A stretch of 64,000 nucleotides of DNA from positions 5,001 to 69,000 of the forward strand of contig NZ_JALJWV010000001.1 of the NCBI RefSeq assembly GCF_024169655.1. Direction: 5' to 3'. Below the pieces are notes generated by a model. The model searched no databases. It was not told where the DNA came from and was given only the letters and a program-made list of their open reading frames with translations. The position numbers and the translations under genes were made by a program. This DNA comes from Pseudomonas marginalis. GTDB lineage: Bacteria > Pseudomonadota > Gammaproteobacteria > Pseudomonadales > Pseudomonadaceae. Shown piece by piece: positions 17,663-26,122 of this stretch (position 1 is its first letter; every line of letters begins with the position of its first letter).

Positions 17663-18433
17663 ATGAAGCAGTTATGTAGGTCGGTACTGGGTTTTTGCTG
17701 CTTGGTGAGCCTGACGCCGATGGTCATGGCGGACGATCCGCTGTTGGACCACGCGCCCGCCGCCGTCAGCGCCGATAGTGAAGCCCGTGGCGTATTGCGT
17801 GCCCGTGACCAGGCGATGCTCGCCAGTGAATTGTCGGGCCGTATTGTCGAGTTGCCGTTCAGTGAGGGCGAGTCGTTCAAGAAGGGCGACACCCTGGCGC
17901 GTTTCGATTGTTCGGCCTACCAGGCTCAACTCAATGCCGCCTCGGCTGCCAGTCGTGGCGCCGGCGAAGAGCTGGCCCACAACAAACAACTGGCCGCGTT
18001 GAATTCGGTCGGCCGGTTTGAAGTGGCCCGCGCCGAAGCCAAACTCACCGAAACCCAGGCCCAGTCCCAGGTCTATCAGGTGCAGGTCAAGCGCTGCAGC
18101 GTGCTGGCGCCGTATGACGGCCAGGTGGTGCAGCGCAAAGTCCAACGTTATGAAAGCGTCTCGGCCGGCGCGCCGCTGCTGGAAATCGTCGACAACCGCA
18201 GCCTGGAGATCCACTTGCTGGTGCCGTCGCGCTGGATGAGCAAACTCAAGCCCGGGCAGACGTTCAGCTTCACTCCCGACGAAACCGGCCAGGCATTCAG
18301 CGCCACCGTCAAACGCCTTGGCGCCCGCATTGACGAAGGCAGCCAGACCCTGCTGTTGGTCGCGACCTTGCCCAATGCCAGCGGCTTGATGGCAGGCATG
18401 AGCGGCACCGCTCACTTTGCACAACTGCAATGA
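17663..18433 (+). CDS. HlyD/RND-type periplasmic adaptor protein
   Basis: This 256-residue protein has a Sec signal (residues 1-23) and no further membrane segment. A split lipoyl/biotinyl motif (GRIVELPFSEGESFKKGDTLARFDC and later CSVLAPYDGQVVQRKVQRYES) flanks a short helical hairpin, followed by a beta-barrel domain. It would be a soluble periplasmic adaptor. GGAGG sits 8 bases before the ATG at 17663. Its stop overlaps the next gene as ATGA, so it starts an operon with the GAF-HlyD and M50-HlyD genes. I infer a role in a secretion conduit rather than drug efflux, because no RND pump is near. Confidence 0.85.
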   Translation: MKQLCRSVLGFCCLVSLTPMVMADDPLLDHAPAAVSADSEARGVLRARDQAMLASELSGRIVELPFSEGESFKKGDTLARFDCSAYQAQLNAASAASRGAGEELAHNKQLAALNSVGRFEVARAEAKLTETQAQSQVYQVQVKRCSVLAPYDGQVVQRKVQRYESVSAGAPLLEIVDNRSLEIHLLVPSRWMSKLKPGQTFSFTPDETGQAFSATVKRLGARIDEGSQTLLLVATLPNASGLMAGMSGTAHFAQLQ

Positions 18434-19749
18434 ACGCACCGATGACGGGCAATGCCGAGCGGGTATTCGCGCAGTTTCTCGAGTTGGAACGCCAGACCCG
18501 CGCGGCCCACAGCACTGAGCAATTGGCGTATAGCCTGGTCAACGATGGGCAACCGTTGTTCGGTTACCGCCATGCGGCGCTGTTGATCGCCGGCAAGGTG
18601 CGGGCGGTGACGGCGGTGAGCAGCGTCGACCCGAATGCGCCGTTTGTGGCCTTCGTCGAGCAGGCCGTGGCGCAATTGCACAAACACGGGCTAGGTCAGA
18701 CCGCTCGGGAAGTGCCGGCTGCGCAATTGAGTGAGCAGGTCCAGGCCGACTGGCAGAGTTTGTCCGCTGGCCATGTGTTCTGGTTGCCCTTGATCGACCC
18801 GCAAGGCCGCGTATTCGGTGGTGTGTGGCTGGCGCGAGATACCCCCTGGAACCCGGCCGAGCAGGTGCTGCTGGCGCAGTTGGGCGATACGTACAGCCAT
18901 GCCTGGCGCGCCCTGCAACCGCGCCAGCCGTGGCGGCTGCGCCTGACCCGCAAGCGTCAGGTGCTGGTGGTGGTCGCGTTACTGCTGATGCTGCTGATTC
19001 CGGTGCGCCAATCGGTGCTGGCGCCCGCCGAAGTGGTGCCGTTGGCCGGCCAAGTGGTGGCGGCGCCGCTGGACGGGGTGATCGCCGAGTTCCTGGTCAA
19101 ACCCAACCAGACGGTGAAAACCGGTGACCTGCTGCTGCGCTTCGAAAGTACCACCCTCACGGCCCAGGCCGATGTGGCGGCGCGTGCCCTGGGTGTGGCC
19201 GAAGCGGAGCTCAAGGCCAATTCCCAACGCGCCTTTGCCGATGCCGAGTCGAGTTCGCGTATCGACTTGCTCGCCGCACGGGTCGAGCAAAAACGCGCCG
19301 AGCGTGACTACGCCCGTGAACTGCTCAAACGCAGCGAAGTGCGCGCCGAGCGTGACGGTATCGCGGTGTTTGCCGACGCCGAACGCTGGACCGGCAAACC
19401 GGTACAGACCGGCGAGCGTCTGCTGCAGATCGCCGATCCCGGCCAGGCAGAGTTGCGCATCGAACTGGCGGTGGGCGATGCCATCGCATTGGCGCCGGAC
19501 GCCCAAGTGGCGTTGTTCCTCGACAGCGACCCGTTGCAGCGTCACCTCGCCACCTTGCAACGCGCCGCCTACGAGGCGCAGCCCACACCCGGCGGGCAAC
19601 TCGCCTATCGCCTCGATGCGCGGTTCGATGAGGCACCGCCACGCATCGGCCTGCGCGGCACCGCCAAGCTCTTCGGTGAGCGCGCGCCCCTGGCCCTGTA
19701 CCTGTTGCGTCGGCCACTGGCTGGCCTGCGCCAGAGCGTCGGCCTCTGA
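18430..19749 (+). CDS. GAF-like domain fused to HlyD membrane-fusion protein
   Basis: This 439-residue protein has an unusual fusion. Residues 1-165 form a GAF-like cytosolic domain (QLAYSLVNDGQPLFGYRHAAL, then FWLPLIDPQGRVFGGVWLARD). One membrane helix follows (RKRQVLVVVALLLMLLIPV, about 175-195), then a periplasmic HlyD part with lipoyl motifs (AAPLDGVIAEFLVKPNQTVK and VRAERDGIAVFADAERW) and a coiled coil between them. The GAF-like domain could sense a signal or interact with the partner protein in the cytosol. Overlaps by 4 bases upstream and 1 base downstream indicate tight coupling. Confidence 0.8.
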   Translation: MNAPMTGNAERVFAQFLELERQTRAAHSTEQLAYSLVNDGQPLFGYRHAALLIAGKVRAVTAVSSVDPNAPFVAFVEQAVAQLHKHGLGQTAREVPAAQLSEQVQADWQSLSAGHVFWLPLIDPQGRVFGGVWLARDTPWNPAEQVLLAQLGDTYSHAWRALQPRQPWRLRLTRKRQVLVVVALLLMLLIPVRQSVLAPAEVVPLAGQVVAAPLDGVIAEFLVKPNQTVKTGDLLLRFESTTLTAQADVAARALGVAEAELKANSQRAFADAESSSRIDLLAARVEQKRAERDYARELLKRSEVRAERDGIAVFADAERWTGKPVQTGERLLQIADPGQAELRIELAVGDAIALAPDAQVALFLDSDPLQRHLATLQRAAYEAQPTPGGQLAYRLDARFDEAPPRIGLRGTAKLFGERAPLALYLLRRPLAGLRQSVGL

Positions 19750-21845
19750 TGAACCTGCCCCCACTGCGTGAAGACCTGCAACTGTCCAGCGCCGGCGCGG
19801 CCCTGGACGGCTCGCCGCGCTGGACCCTGGCCGACCCGGTGCGCGGGCGTTATTTCAAACTCGGCGCCACCGCCATTCGCCTGCTGCGCCATTGGTCCCT
19901 GGGCGATCCGCAACACGTCCTGCAAGCCGCCAACCGTGAGCCGGGCCTGCCCCTGAGCGACAGCGAAGTGGATGAGCTGCTGAGTTTCCTGCGCGCCCAT
20001 GACCTGATCGCCGCGCTGGACCCGCAGCAACGTGCCAGTTACGCCTTGAAGGCCGCCGCCCGTAAGCAAAGCCTGTGGCAAATCCTGCTGCATCAATATT
20101 TGTTCTTCCGCATCCCGCTGTGGCGCCCGGATGCGTTTCTCAACCGCGCCTGGCCGTGGCTGGCGCGGTTCGGGCCGGGGCTGTTGCGCTACGGCTTGCC
20201 GCTGACCCTGGGCCTGGGCGTGTTTCTGGTGGCGCGCGACTGGCAGCGTTTTCTGGCGACGTTTCCGCACCTGTTCAGCCTCGGCGGTGCCCTGGCATTT
20301 GGCGCGGCGTTGTTCTTCGCCAAGCTGTGCCATGAGTTCGGCCATGCCTTTATGGCCAAGCGTGCCGGGTGCCGGGTGCAAAGCATGGGGGTGGCGTTCA
20401 TGGTGTTGCTGCCGATGTTCTACACCGATGTGAGTGACGCCTGGCGCGTCAATGATCGGCGCGCGCGGTTGCTGATCGGCGCCGGTGGGGTCATGGCCGA
20501 GCTGTTGCTGGCTTGTGTGGCCTTGCTGGCCTGGTCGCTGTTGCCGGACGGCGCGACGCGCACGGCGGCGTTCATGCTGGCCAGTGCGACGTGGCTGACC
20601 ACCCTGGCGATCAACCTCAACCCGTTCATGCGCTTCGATGGTTACTTTCTGATCAGCGACCTGTGGGGCGTCGACAACCTGCAAGGCCGTGCCTTTGCCC
20701 TTTGCCGCTGGCGCCTGCGCGAGTGGTTGTTCGGCTATGGCCAACCGGCGCCGGAACCCTGGGCGCCGAACATGCAACGGCGCCTGCTGTGGTGGGGTTA
20801 CCTGGCGTGGTTGTGGCGGGCGGCGCTGTTCCTGGGGATTGCCCTGGCGGTGTATCACCTGTTCTTCAAGCTGCTCGGGATCTTCCTGATGCTGGTGGAA
20901 CTGGTGTGGTTCATCTGCCTGCCGATCTTCAAGGAGTGGCGCGAATGGTGGAGTCGCCGCAGCCAGGCCCATGCGCCGCGAGTGCTGCTCAGCGGCCTGG
21001 GCCTGGTGTTGATCGTGCTCGCCTTAGTGGTGCCGTGGCGCAGTGCCGTGGAGCTGCCGAGCATGCTCGAGGCCGGGCGCGCCAGTGCCTTGCACGCGCC
21101 GGTGGCGGCGCGGGTAAAACAGTTGCGGGTGGTGGATGGGCAAGTCGTGACCCAGGGCCAGGTGCTGATCGAACTGGAATCGCCGGATTTGGACGCACGG
21201 CAAAGCATCGTGCGCCGCGAAGTGGAAATTTTGCAGTTGCAGATGCGTCGCCAGGCCGGACGCAGTGAAACCGCGGCCGACGCCGGGATCAACGATCAGC
21301 GTCTGTCCCAGGCCTTGGCCGAATACCGCGGGCTCGCCGCCCAGCGTGAACGCCTGCTGTTGCGCGCGCCCCATGCCGGCACCGTGCGCGACGTGCTGCC
21401 GCAATTGAGCGTGGGCCGCTGGCTGTCGCCTAAAGACCCGTTGGCGCAAGTGGTCGAAGAGGGCGCGCGCCTGCGCGGTTATCTGGAGGAGTCCGAGTTG
21501 TGGCGGGTGACACCGGGGGCGAGTGGGCGGTTTATCGCCGATGACCCGATGCGCGCCGCCATCCCGGTGGTGTTGACCGACATCGATGCCAACGGCGTGG
21601 CCTATCTGGACCAGGAAGCCCTGACCTCCGACCACCATGGGCCGATTGCTGTGCGTCGTGACGAAAACCAGCGCCCGGCGCCGGTGCAGGCGCAATACGG
21701 TGTGCGGTTGCGCAGTGCGCAACCGATCGCCACCCCCCATCAACCGCTGCGCGGCGTGGTGGTGTTGCAAGGGCGCAGCGAGTCGGTGCTGGGCGTGGCC
21801 TGGCGCCGAGCGGCGGCCTTGGGCGTGCGGGAAAGCGGGTTCTGA
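19749..21845 (+). CDS. M50 (site-2-protease-like) metalloprotease fused to HlyD domain
   Basis: This 698-residue membrane protein has an N-terminal soluble domain (1-95) that looks like a PqqD-type winged helix (DPVRGRYFKLGATAIRLL). A polytopic M50 peptidase core follows, with zinc motif HEFGH at 195-199 and second motif NPFMRFD at 291-297. About eight helices end near residue 445, then a HlyD-like part with lipoyl motif (HAPVAARVKQLRVVDGQVVT), coiled coil and barrel. It could process and/or translocate a substrate, taking the place of an ABC exporter in a tripartite system with the two adaptors and the TolC-like protein downstream. Protease activity is supported by motifs; transport is inferred. 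Confidence 0.87.
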   Translation: MNLPPLREDLQLSSAGAALDGSPRWTLADPVRGRYFKLGATAIRLLRHWSLGDPQHVLQAANREPGLPLSDSEVDELLSFLRAHDLIAALDPQQRASYALKAAARKQSLWQILLHQYLFFRIPLWRPDAFLNRAWPWLARFGPGLLRYGLPLTLGLGVFLVARDWQRFLATFPHLFSLGGALAFGAALFFAKLCHEFGHAFMAKRAGCRVQSMGVAFMVLLPMFYTDVSDAWRVNDRRARLLIGAGGVMAELLLACVALLAWSLLPDGATRTAAFMLASATWLTTLAINLNPFMRFDGYFLISDLWGVDNLQGRAFALCRWRLREWLFGYGQPAPEPWAPNMQRRLLWWGYLAWLWRAALFLGIALAVYHLFFKLLGIFLMLVELVWFICLPIFKEWREWWSRRSQAHAPRVLLSGLGLVLIVLALVVPWRSAVELPSMLEAGRASALHAPVAARVKQLRVVDGQVVTQGQVLIELESPDLDARQSIVRREVEILQLQMRRQAGRSETAADAGINDQRLSQALAEYRGLAAQRERLLLRAPHAGTVRDVLPQLSVGRWLSPKDPLAQVVEEGARLRGYLEESELWRVTPGASGRFIADDPMRAAIPVVLTDIDANGVAYLDQEALTSDHHGPIAVRRDENQRPAPVQAQYGVRLRSAQPIATPHQPLRGVVVLQGRSESVLGVAWRRAAALGVRESGF

Positions 21846-21860
21846 CAGGAGTGCAAAGGC

Positions 21861-22376
21861 ATGTTGAACAAGGACGGCGCTTTGGCGCAAGGCCTGGCGG
21901 TGCGCCCGTCACGGCCCACCGACGGGCCATTTCTGCAAAGCCTCTACCGCTCGGCGCGTGCCGATTTGCAGTGGATCGACGGTGAGCAGGGGCTGGTCGA
22001 GGCGGTGATCGCGCAACAGTTTCAGGTGCAGGAAAACGGTATGGGCGAGCATTTTCCCGGCGCCTTGCATTATGTGATCGAAAAACTCGACACGCCCATT
22101 GGCGCCCTGAGTGCCGATTTTGGCCCGAATGAAATCCGCGTGCTGTACCTGGCGTTTATCCCCGCCGCCCGAGGCCTGGGTTTTGGCCGCGCGATACTGC
22201 AAGGCGTGCAACGGGCCGCGCAGCAGGTGTGTTGCCCGGTGGCTACGGTTGTGTGGGCGAGCAACCCCCATGCGCGCCAGCATTACCTGGCGCTGGGGTT
22301 TCGGCTGGAGGAAGAGACGCCCGCCGCGCAGCGGCTGGTGTGGTACCCGTCTCAGTTGAACACGATGCAGAAATAA
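21861..22376 (+). CDS. GNAT-family N-acetyltransferase
   Basis: This 171-residue protein has a GNAT fold with the acetyl-CoA motif A region (IRVLYLAFIPAARGLGFGRAILQGVQRAA) and a C-terminal segment (WASNPHARQHYLALGFRLEEE) typical of the family. AGGAG lies 9 bases before the ATG. It follows the M50-HlyD gene by 15 bases and so is probably in the same operon. The substrate is unknown; acetylation of the exported protein or of a competing small molecule are both possible. Its 3' end overlaps the convergent small gene by 25 bases. Confidence 0.85.
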   Translation: MLNKDGALAQGLAVRPSRPTDGPFLQSLYRSARADLQWIDGEQGLVEAVIAQQFQVQENGMGEHFPGALHYVIEKLDTPIGALSADFGPNEIRVLYLAFIPAARGLGFGRAILQGVQRAAQQVCCPVATVVWASNPHARQHYLALGFRLEEETPAAQRLVWYPSQLNTMQK

Positions 22377-22660
22377 CCGCGTGCGTTGTCGCGGCCCATG
22401 GCGGGTTCGCGGGACACAAACACCTGCTCCAGGCAGGTCTGCCCCAGCGGCAAACGGCAGAGGCCGTCGACGAAATCCGTCGGCTCCAGGCTGTCGAGCA
22501 ACACGCTGAAGGCCGTGCGCGGGCTGCCCGGCAAGCTGGCTTTGGGCGCAGCGGTCACCTGTTGGATCTGGATCGGCAGCGCCGACCCATCCGGCAGGTA
22601 CAACATACTCGTGCGCGCAAGCAGAGGGCGAAAGTGCTCGGGGGTGACCAGGTTCAACAT
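22352..22660 (-). CDS. DUF6916-like small protein
   Basis: This 102-residue protein begins MLNLVTPEHFRPLLARTSML and ends RDNARGYFCIVFN. Its predicted beta-rich layout, with a PLGQTCLEQVFVSRE strand, resembles DUF6916 proteins that accompany tail-collar proteins. The start at 22660 was chosen over longer in-frame starts by similarity of this N-terminus. It lies just downstream of the tail-collar gene on the same strand, so the two form a pair. Function unknown. Confidence 0.65.
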   Translation of the reverse strand: MLNLVTPEHFRPLLARTSMLYLPDGSALPIQIQQVTAAPKASLPGSPRTAFSVLLDSLEPTDFVDGLCRLPLGQTCLEQVFVSREPAMGRDNARGYFCIVFN

Positions 22661-22715
22661 ACATCGGCTCCGTGTCAGAGAGGCCGAGGCCCAAGCGCCT
22701 CGGCCCAAGGGCGGG

Positions 22716-23303
22716 TCAGTCGCGTGACGGAAAGACCCCGTTCAGGGCAATGCTGAAGTTGATCACCAGGAACGGGTTCATCGTGTTCATGGGCAACCCC
22801 TGGCCGGCCGAGGCCAGCGTGCCGGTCAAGCTCGTGCTGACGCCGTTGAGCGGTACCGGGCTGGCGCCCTGTTGGTCGGAGAAGATTGAGGCACTGCCCG
22901 GCCCGCCGCCGGAGGCGCCGATAAACGCGTGGGTGGCGGTCGGCGCTGTGACCGGGTTGCTGGCGGTGGCGGCCAGTTGTACCGCCGCGCTGACCGCCAG
23001 CGCCGCCGTGCCATGGGTGTGCGTGGGTAGGTTGGCCTGGGTAGCCATCACGCTTTCGACGCCGTCGACGTCGCCGATGAACCGCTGCGACAGGCCCGGG
23101 CCATTGCCTTGGCCGATGGGCAGGCGACCTTGCAGGTCAGGCAGCTTGAAGGTTTGCGTGCCGTCCCCGCCATATGTCGTGCCGATCAGCGCGAACAGCG
23201 CCTGGTATTGGCTGATGGGCAGGAGCTGGCCGGCGCAGAAGGCCCAGTTTCTTGGGGCGAAATTAAAGGCGAAAGGTTGGATGGTGCCGATGAATACTTC
23301 CAT
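22716..23303 (-). CDS. Phage tail-collar domain protein (MdpB-like)
   Basis: This 195-residue protein starts MEVFIGTIQPFAFNFAPRNW, contains the tail-collar signature FCAGQLLPISQYQALFALIGTTYGGDG with FKLPDLQGRLPIG, and ends in a Gly/Ala-rich and hydrophobic tail (FLVINFSIALNG). Such stand-alone tail-collar or microcystin-dependent-like proteins are found outside prophages. No other phage gene is nearby, so this is not a prophage remnant. AAGGA lies 10 bases before its ATG. It is antisense to the island's other genes and could be a secreted or surface component of the same system. Confidence 0.85.
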   Translation of the reverse strand: MEVFIGTIQPFAFNFAPRNWAFCAGQLLPISQYQALFALIGTTYGGDGTQTFKLPDLQGRLPIGQGNGPGLSQRFIGDVDGVESVMATQANLPTHTHGTAALAVSAAVQLAATASNPVTAPTATHAFIGASGGGPGSASIFSDQQGASPVPLNGVSTSLTGTLASAGQGLPMNTMNPFLVINFSIALNGVFPSRD

Positions 23304-23505
23304 GAATCGTTCATCCTTGTGTGAGCTGTTCAAGGGGATATAAAGCCAGTCGATCCGGCTTCATCGCAGAGCGTAGACGCAGGTTTTGAGCGCTGCCTGC
23401 CGGTTGCGAAACAACGAGCGAATCCGGGGCTTTTGTCCTAGAGTGGCGCCTGTTTGCGCAAGCGCAGGGTTGGCCCTGAAAACGGGCAGTGGCAGGGGAA
23501 TTGGG

Positions 23506-25119
23506 GTGCGACGGTCTGTGGTAGAGCAAGACGACAAGGTTGGGGCAGTTTCTGCTGTCAATCGCCTCGCGGGGGGCCGGGAAGGTAAGGGTTGGTTACG
23601 CCGCCTATGGTGGGTGCCGATTCTGGCGCTGGCGCTGGCCGTGCGTTTTTATGGCCTGACGGCCGCAGCGATCTGGGGCGATGAAGGCTCGAGCCTGCTG
23701 CTCGCCCAATATGCGGCGGTCGACTTGTGGTTTCACGCCGCCCACGATGTGCATCCGCCGCTGTATTTCTTCCTGCTGCGCGGCTGGATCGCGCTGTTCG
23801 GCGATGGCATCTGGTCGATTCGCAGCATGAGTGCGATTCCCGGCGTGGTCGTGGTGGGCCTGGGCATCTGGCTTGCGCGGCAACTGTCCACCCGTCGCGC
23901 CGCCGTGCTGGCCGGTGTGCTGCTGGCGCTGTTCCCCAGCGCGGTGCGCTACAGCCAGGAAGTGCGCATGTACTCGCTGCTCGGCGTGTGGCTGCTGGGC
24001 GCGACGCTGGCGTTGGTGTATTGGGTGCGCCAACCCGAGCGCACGCGCTACCTGCTGGCGTATGGGCTGCTGATGGCTGCCGGTTTCTACACCCATTATT
24101 TCACTGCGTTGTGTGTGTTGGTGCATTGGGTCTGGCTGGGGCTGTTGAGTGCGTCCCAGCCACCCGGCCGGCGCTTGATCACGCGTCCGGCCTGGTGGGC
24201 GGTCAACGTCGCGATCGTACTGGCGTATCTGCCTTGGCTGCCGAATCTGGTGGGGCTGGTGCAGCATGTCGAGCAGCTCAAGGTCGGTGGCGACATCGGC
24301 TGGGAAGCGCCGGTCAGCCTGCTCTCCGTGCCGTCGATGATCTGGCAGTTCATGTTGCAGGACGAAGGTCTTGGCTTATGGCCGGTGCTGTTCTGGTCTT
24401 TCCCGCTGCTGCTGGTGACCGTGGTGGGCGTCAGCGCCTGGCGCGATCAGGCGCGCTACCGGCCGGCCGTGCTGCTGGCGTTGTTTTTTTTGCTGCCGCT
24501 GCTGTTGGTGTACGGGGCGTCGTTCATCTCGCCGGTGTTTATCGAACGTTACCTCACCGTCTATGCCTTGGCCTTGCCGATCCTCCTGGCGCTGGCCATC
24601 GACCGCCTGCCCAGGCGTCTTTCATGGCTGGGCGCGGCATTGTTCGTGCTGTGCGTCGGTGTGGAACTGCTGGGGGTGAAGAACAACGCCACGGTGGATG
24701 TGGATGATCAGTTCAACGTGCCGGTGGAGTTCGTCAATCGTAACTACCAGGAAGGTGACCGCATCGTCCTCAGCGACATGCTGTGGTACTTGAGCTACGT
24801 GTATTACGACCAGACCGACGCCCAATTGCAGCTTTACACCCCGCCCAAGCCTGATGGCACACCGACGCGGCCGAATGCCTATGGCTTCGGCACCCTGGTG
24901 GATCAGGACGGCGGGCGTATTTACCTCGACCGTTTGTCGGCATTGCCGGCCGATACCCAGCGTGTCTGGCTGATCAGCAGCAATGAAGCACCGGACGATT
25001 TTGCGCCGCTACCGGACGGATGGCGTCAAAAAATGCAGCAGGACGGGGGCGGAGCCAGGGCGCGATTATTCGTACTATGCCTCGGCCCAGAGCCATCGCA
25101 GCCAGAGGCTTGTCGCTAA
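23506..25119 (+). CDS. GT39/PMT-family membrane glycosyltransferase
   Basis: This protein of about 537 residues has a GT-C topology. The conserved acidic pair D59-E60 (WGDEGSSLLLAQY) follows the first helix, then come AHDVHPPLYFFLLRGW and YSQEVRMYSLL motifs, about ten membrane helices and a soluble C-terminal tail. The family transfers a sugar from a lipid-linked donor to protein or lipid A on the periplasmic side. The GTG at 23506 was chosen for AGGGGAA upstream; a longer reading frame from 23386 exists, so the start is uncertain. Location before the sulfotransferase and giant surface-protein genes suggests O-glycosylation of an exported partner. Confidence 0.82.
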   Translation: MRRSVVEQDDKVGAVSAVNRLAGGREGKGWLRRLWWVPILALALAVRFYGLTAAAIWGDEGSSLLLAQYAAVDLWFHAAHDVHPPLYFFLLRGWIALFGDGIWSIRSMSAIPGVVVVGLGIWLARQLSTRRAAVLAGVLLALFPSAVRYSQEVRMYSLLGVWLLGATLALVYWVRQPERTRYLLAYGLLMAAGFYTHYFTALCVLVHWVWLGLLSASQPPGRRLITRPAWWAVNVAIVLAYLPWLPNLVGLVQHVEQLKVGGDIGWEAPVSLLSVPSMIWQFMLQDEGLGLWPVLFWSFPLLLVTVVGVSAWRDQARYRPAVLLALFFLLPLLLVYGASFISPVFIERYLTVYALALPILLALAIDRLPRRLSWLGAALFVLCVGVELLGVKNNATVDVDDQFNVPVEFVNRNYQEGDRIVLSDMLWYLSYVYYDQTDAQLQLYTPPKPDGTPTRPNAYGFGTLVDQDGGRIYLDRLSALPADTQRVWLISSNEAPDDFAPLPDGWRQKMQQDGGGARARLFVLCLGPEPSQPEACR

Positions 25120-25237
25120 TATCCATTTAGAATGAAGGGAATATCAAAACAGTGGCATTTGACCACTAGTGGACTTTGTAATCATCAGTTACGATTCGCT
25201 TACAAATGGATTCTTGTCCTACAAAAGTGGTGAAGGG

Positions 25238-26071
25238 ATGCAGTATCACTTTATCTCCGGCTTACCCCGTTCTGGCTCGACGCTGCTGTCTGCGATCCTT
25301 TTGCAGAACCCGCGCTTTCACGCCGGCATGAGCAGCCCTGTGGGCACCCTGTTCAACGGCGTGCTGGGGCAATGCAGTGCCGGCAGCGAGTTTGGCTCGG
25401 TCATCGATGCCAATACCCGGCGCCGCTTGCTGCGCGGCTTGTTCGACGCCTATTACGCCGACCGCGCTCCTGTCCCTGTAGTGTTCGACACCAACCGCCA
25501 ATGGTGCGCCCGCATGCCGGCGCTGCACGACCTGTTCCCCCAGGCCAAGGTGATCGCCTGCGTGCGTAATGTGGCGTGGATCATGGACAGCCTCGAGCGT
25601 GTGTACCGCGCCAACCCCTTCGAAAACACCAAGCTGTTCAACGACGACGTCGAGCGCAACACCGTCTATAGCCGTGTCGAAACTCTCGGCCAGCGCAATC
25701 GCCTGGTGGGGTACGCCTGGTCGGCGCTCAAAGAGGCGTACTACGGTGAACACGCCGACTCGATGCTGGTCGTCGACTACGACTTGCTCTCCCAGGCCCC
25801 GGAACGGGTCATGCGGCTGGTCTACGAATTTATCGGCGAGCCCTGGTTCGAGCATGATTTCGAGCACCTGAGCTACGACGCGCCGGACTTCGACGACGCC
25901 CTCGGTGTGAGCGGTTTGCATCGGGTCAAACCGAAGGTGGAACTGCAGCCGCGACGGACCATCCTGCCGCCCGATCTCTTCGAGCAGTTCGCGCATATGT
26001 CTTTCTGGCGTGATGGCACCTCCAGCGCCGCCAATGTGATCCGTACCAAAGCCGATGCCGCGATCAGTTGA
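25238..26071 (+). CDS. PAPS-dependent sulfotransferase
   Basis: This 277-residue cytosolic sulfotransferase begins MQYHFISGLPRSGSTLL, whose P10-R-S-G-S-T is the 5'-phosphosulfate loop of the family. A 3'-phosphate-binding stretch (VIACVRNVAWIMDSLERVYR) follows in the middle. It would move sulfate from PAPS to a hydroxyl of a glycan, protein or small molecule. The ATG at 25238 matches the usual short N-terminus; a GTG at 25169 would add 23 residues. It lies between the glycosyltransferase and giant surface-protein genes. The island also encodes an APS kinase that makes PAPS, so both halves of a sulfation route are present. Confidence 0.87.
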   Translation: MQYHFISGLPRSGSTLLSAILLQNPRFHAGMSSPVGTLFNGVLGQCSAGSEFGSVIDANTRRRLLRGLFDAYYADRAPVPVVFDTNRQWCARMPALHDLFPQAKVIACVRNVAWIMDSLERVYRANPFENTKLFNDDVERNTVYSRVETLGQRNRLVGYAWSALKEAYYGEHADSMLVVDYDLLSQAPERVMRLVYEFIGEPWFEHDFEHLSYDAPDFDDALGVSGLHRVKPKVELQPRRTILPPDLFEQFAHMSFWRDGTSSAANVIRTKADAAIS

Positions 26072-26084
26072 TCGCGGTTTTTTT
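26058..26084 (+). terminator. Strong intrinsic terminator between sulfotransferase and surface-protein genes
   Basis: CCGCGATC and GATCGCGG form an 8-bp perfect stem with a 4-base loop, followed by seven T. It overlaps the sulfotransferase stop codon and ends only 38 bases before the ATG of the giant gene. The giant gene must therefore use read-through or a promoter very close to, or inside, this element. Confidence 0.85.
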
Positions 26085-26122
26085 CATTGCGGGAATCAGC
26101 ATTCGACCGACGGGTGAGCAGC

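Noticed and set aside
17663..21845. Drug-efflux pump made by the HlyD-type genes.
   Set aside because: No RND, MFS or ABC transporter is encoded here; the partner is an M50 protease fused to HlyD.
22716..23303. Tail-collar gene as a sign of a prophage.
   Set aside because: No other phage gene, integrase or attachment site is nearby, and stand-alone collar proteins are common outside phages.
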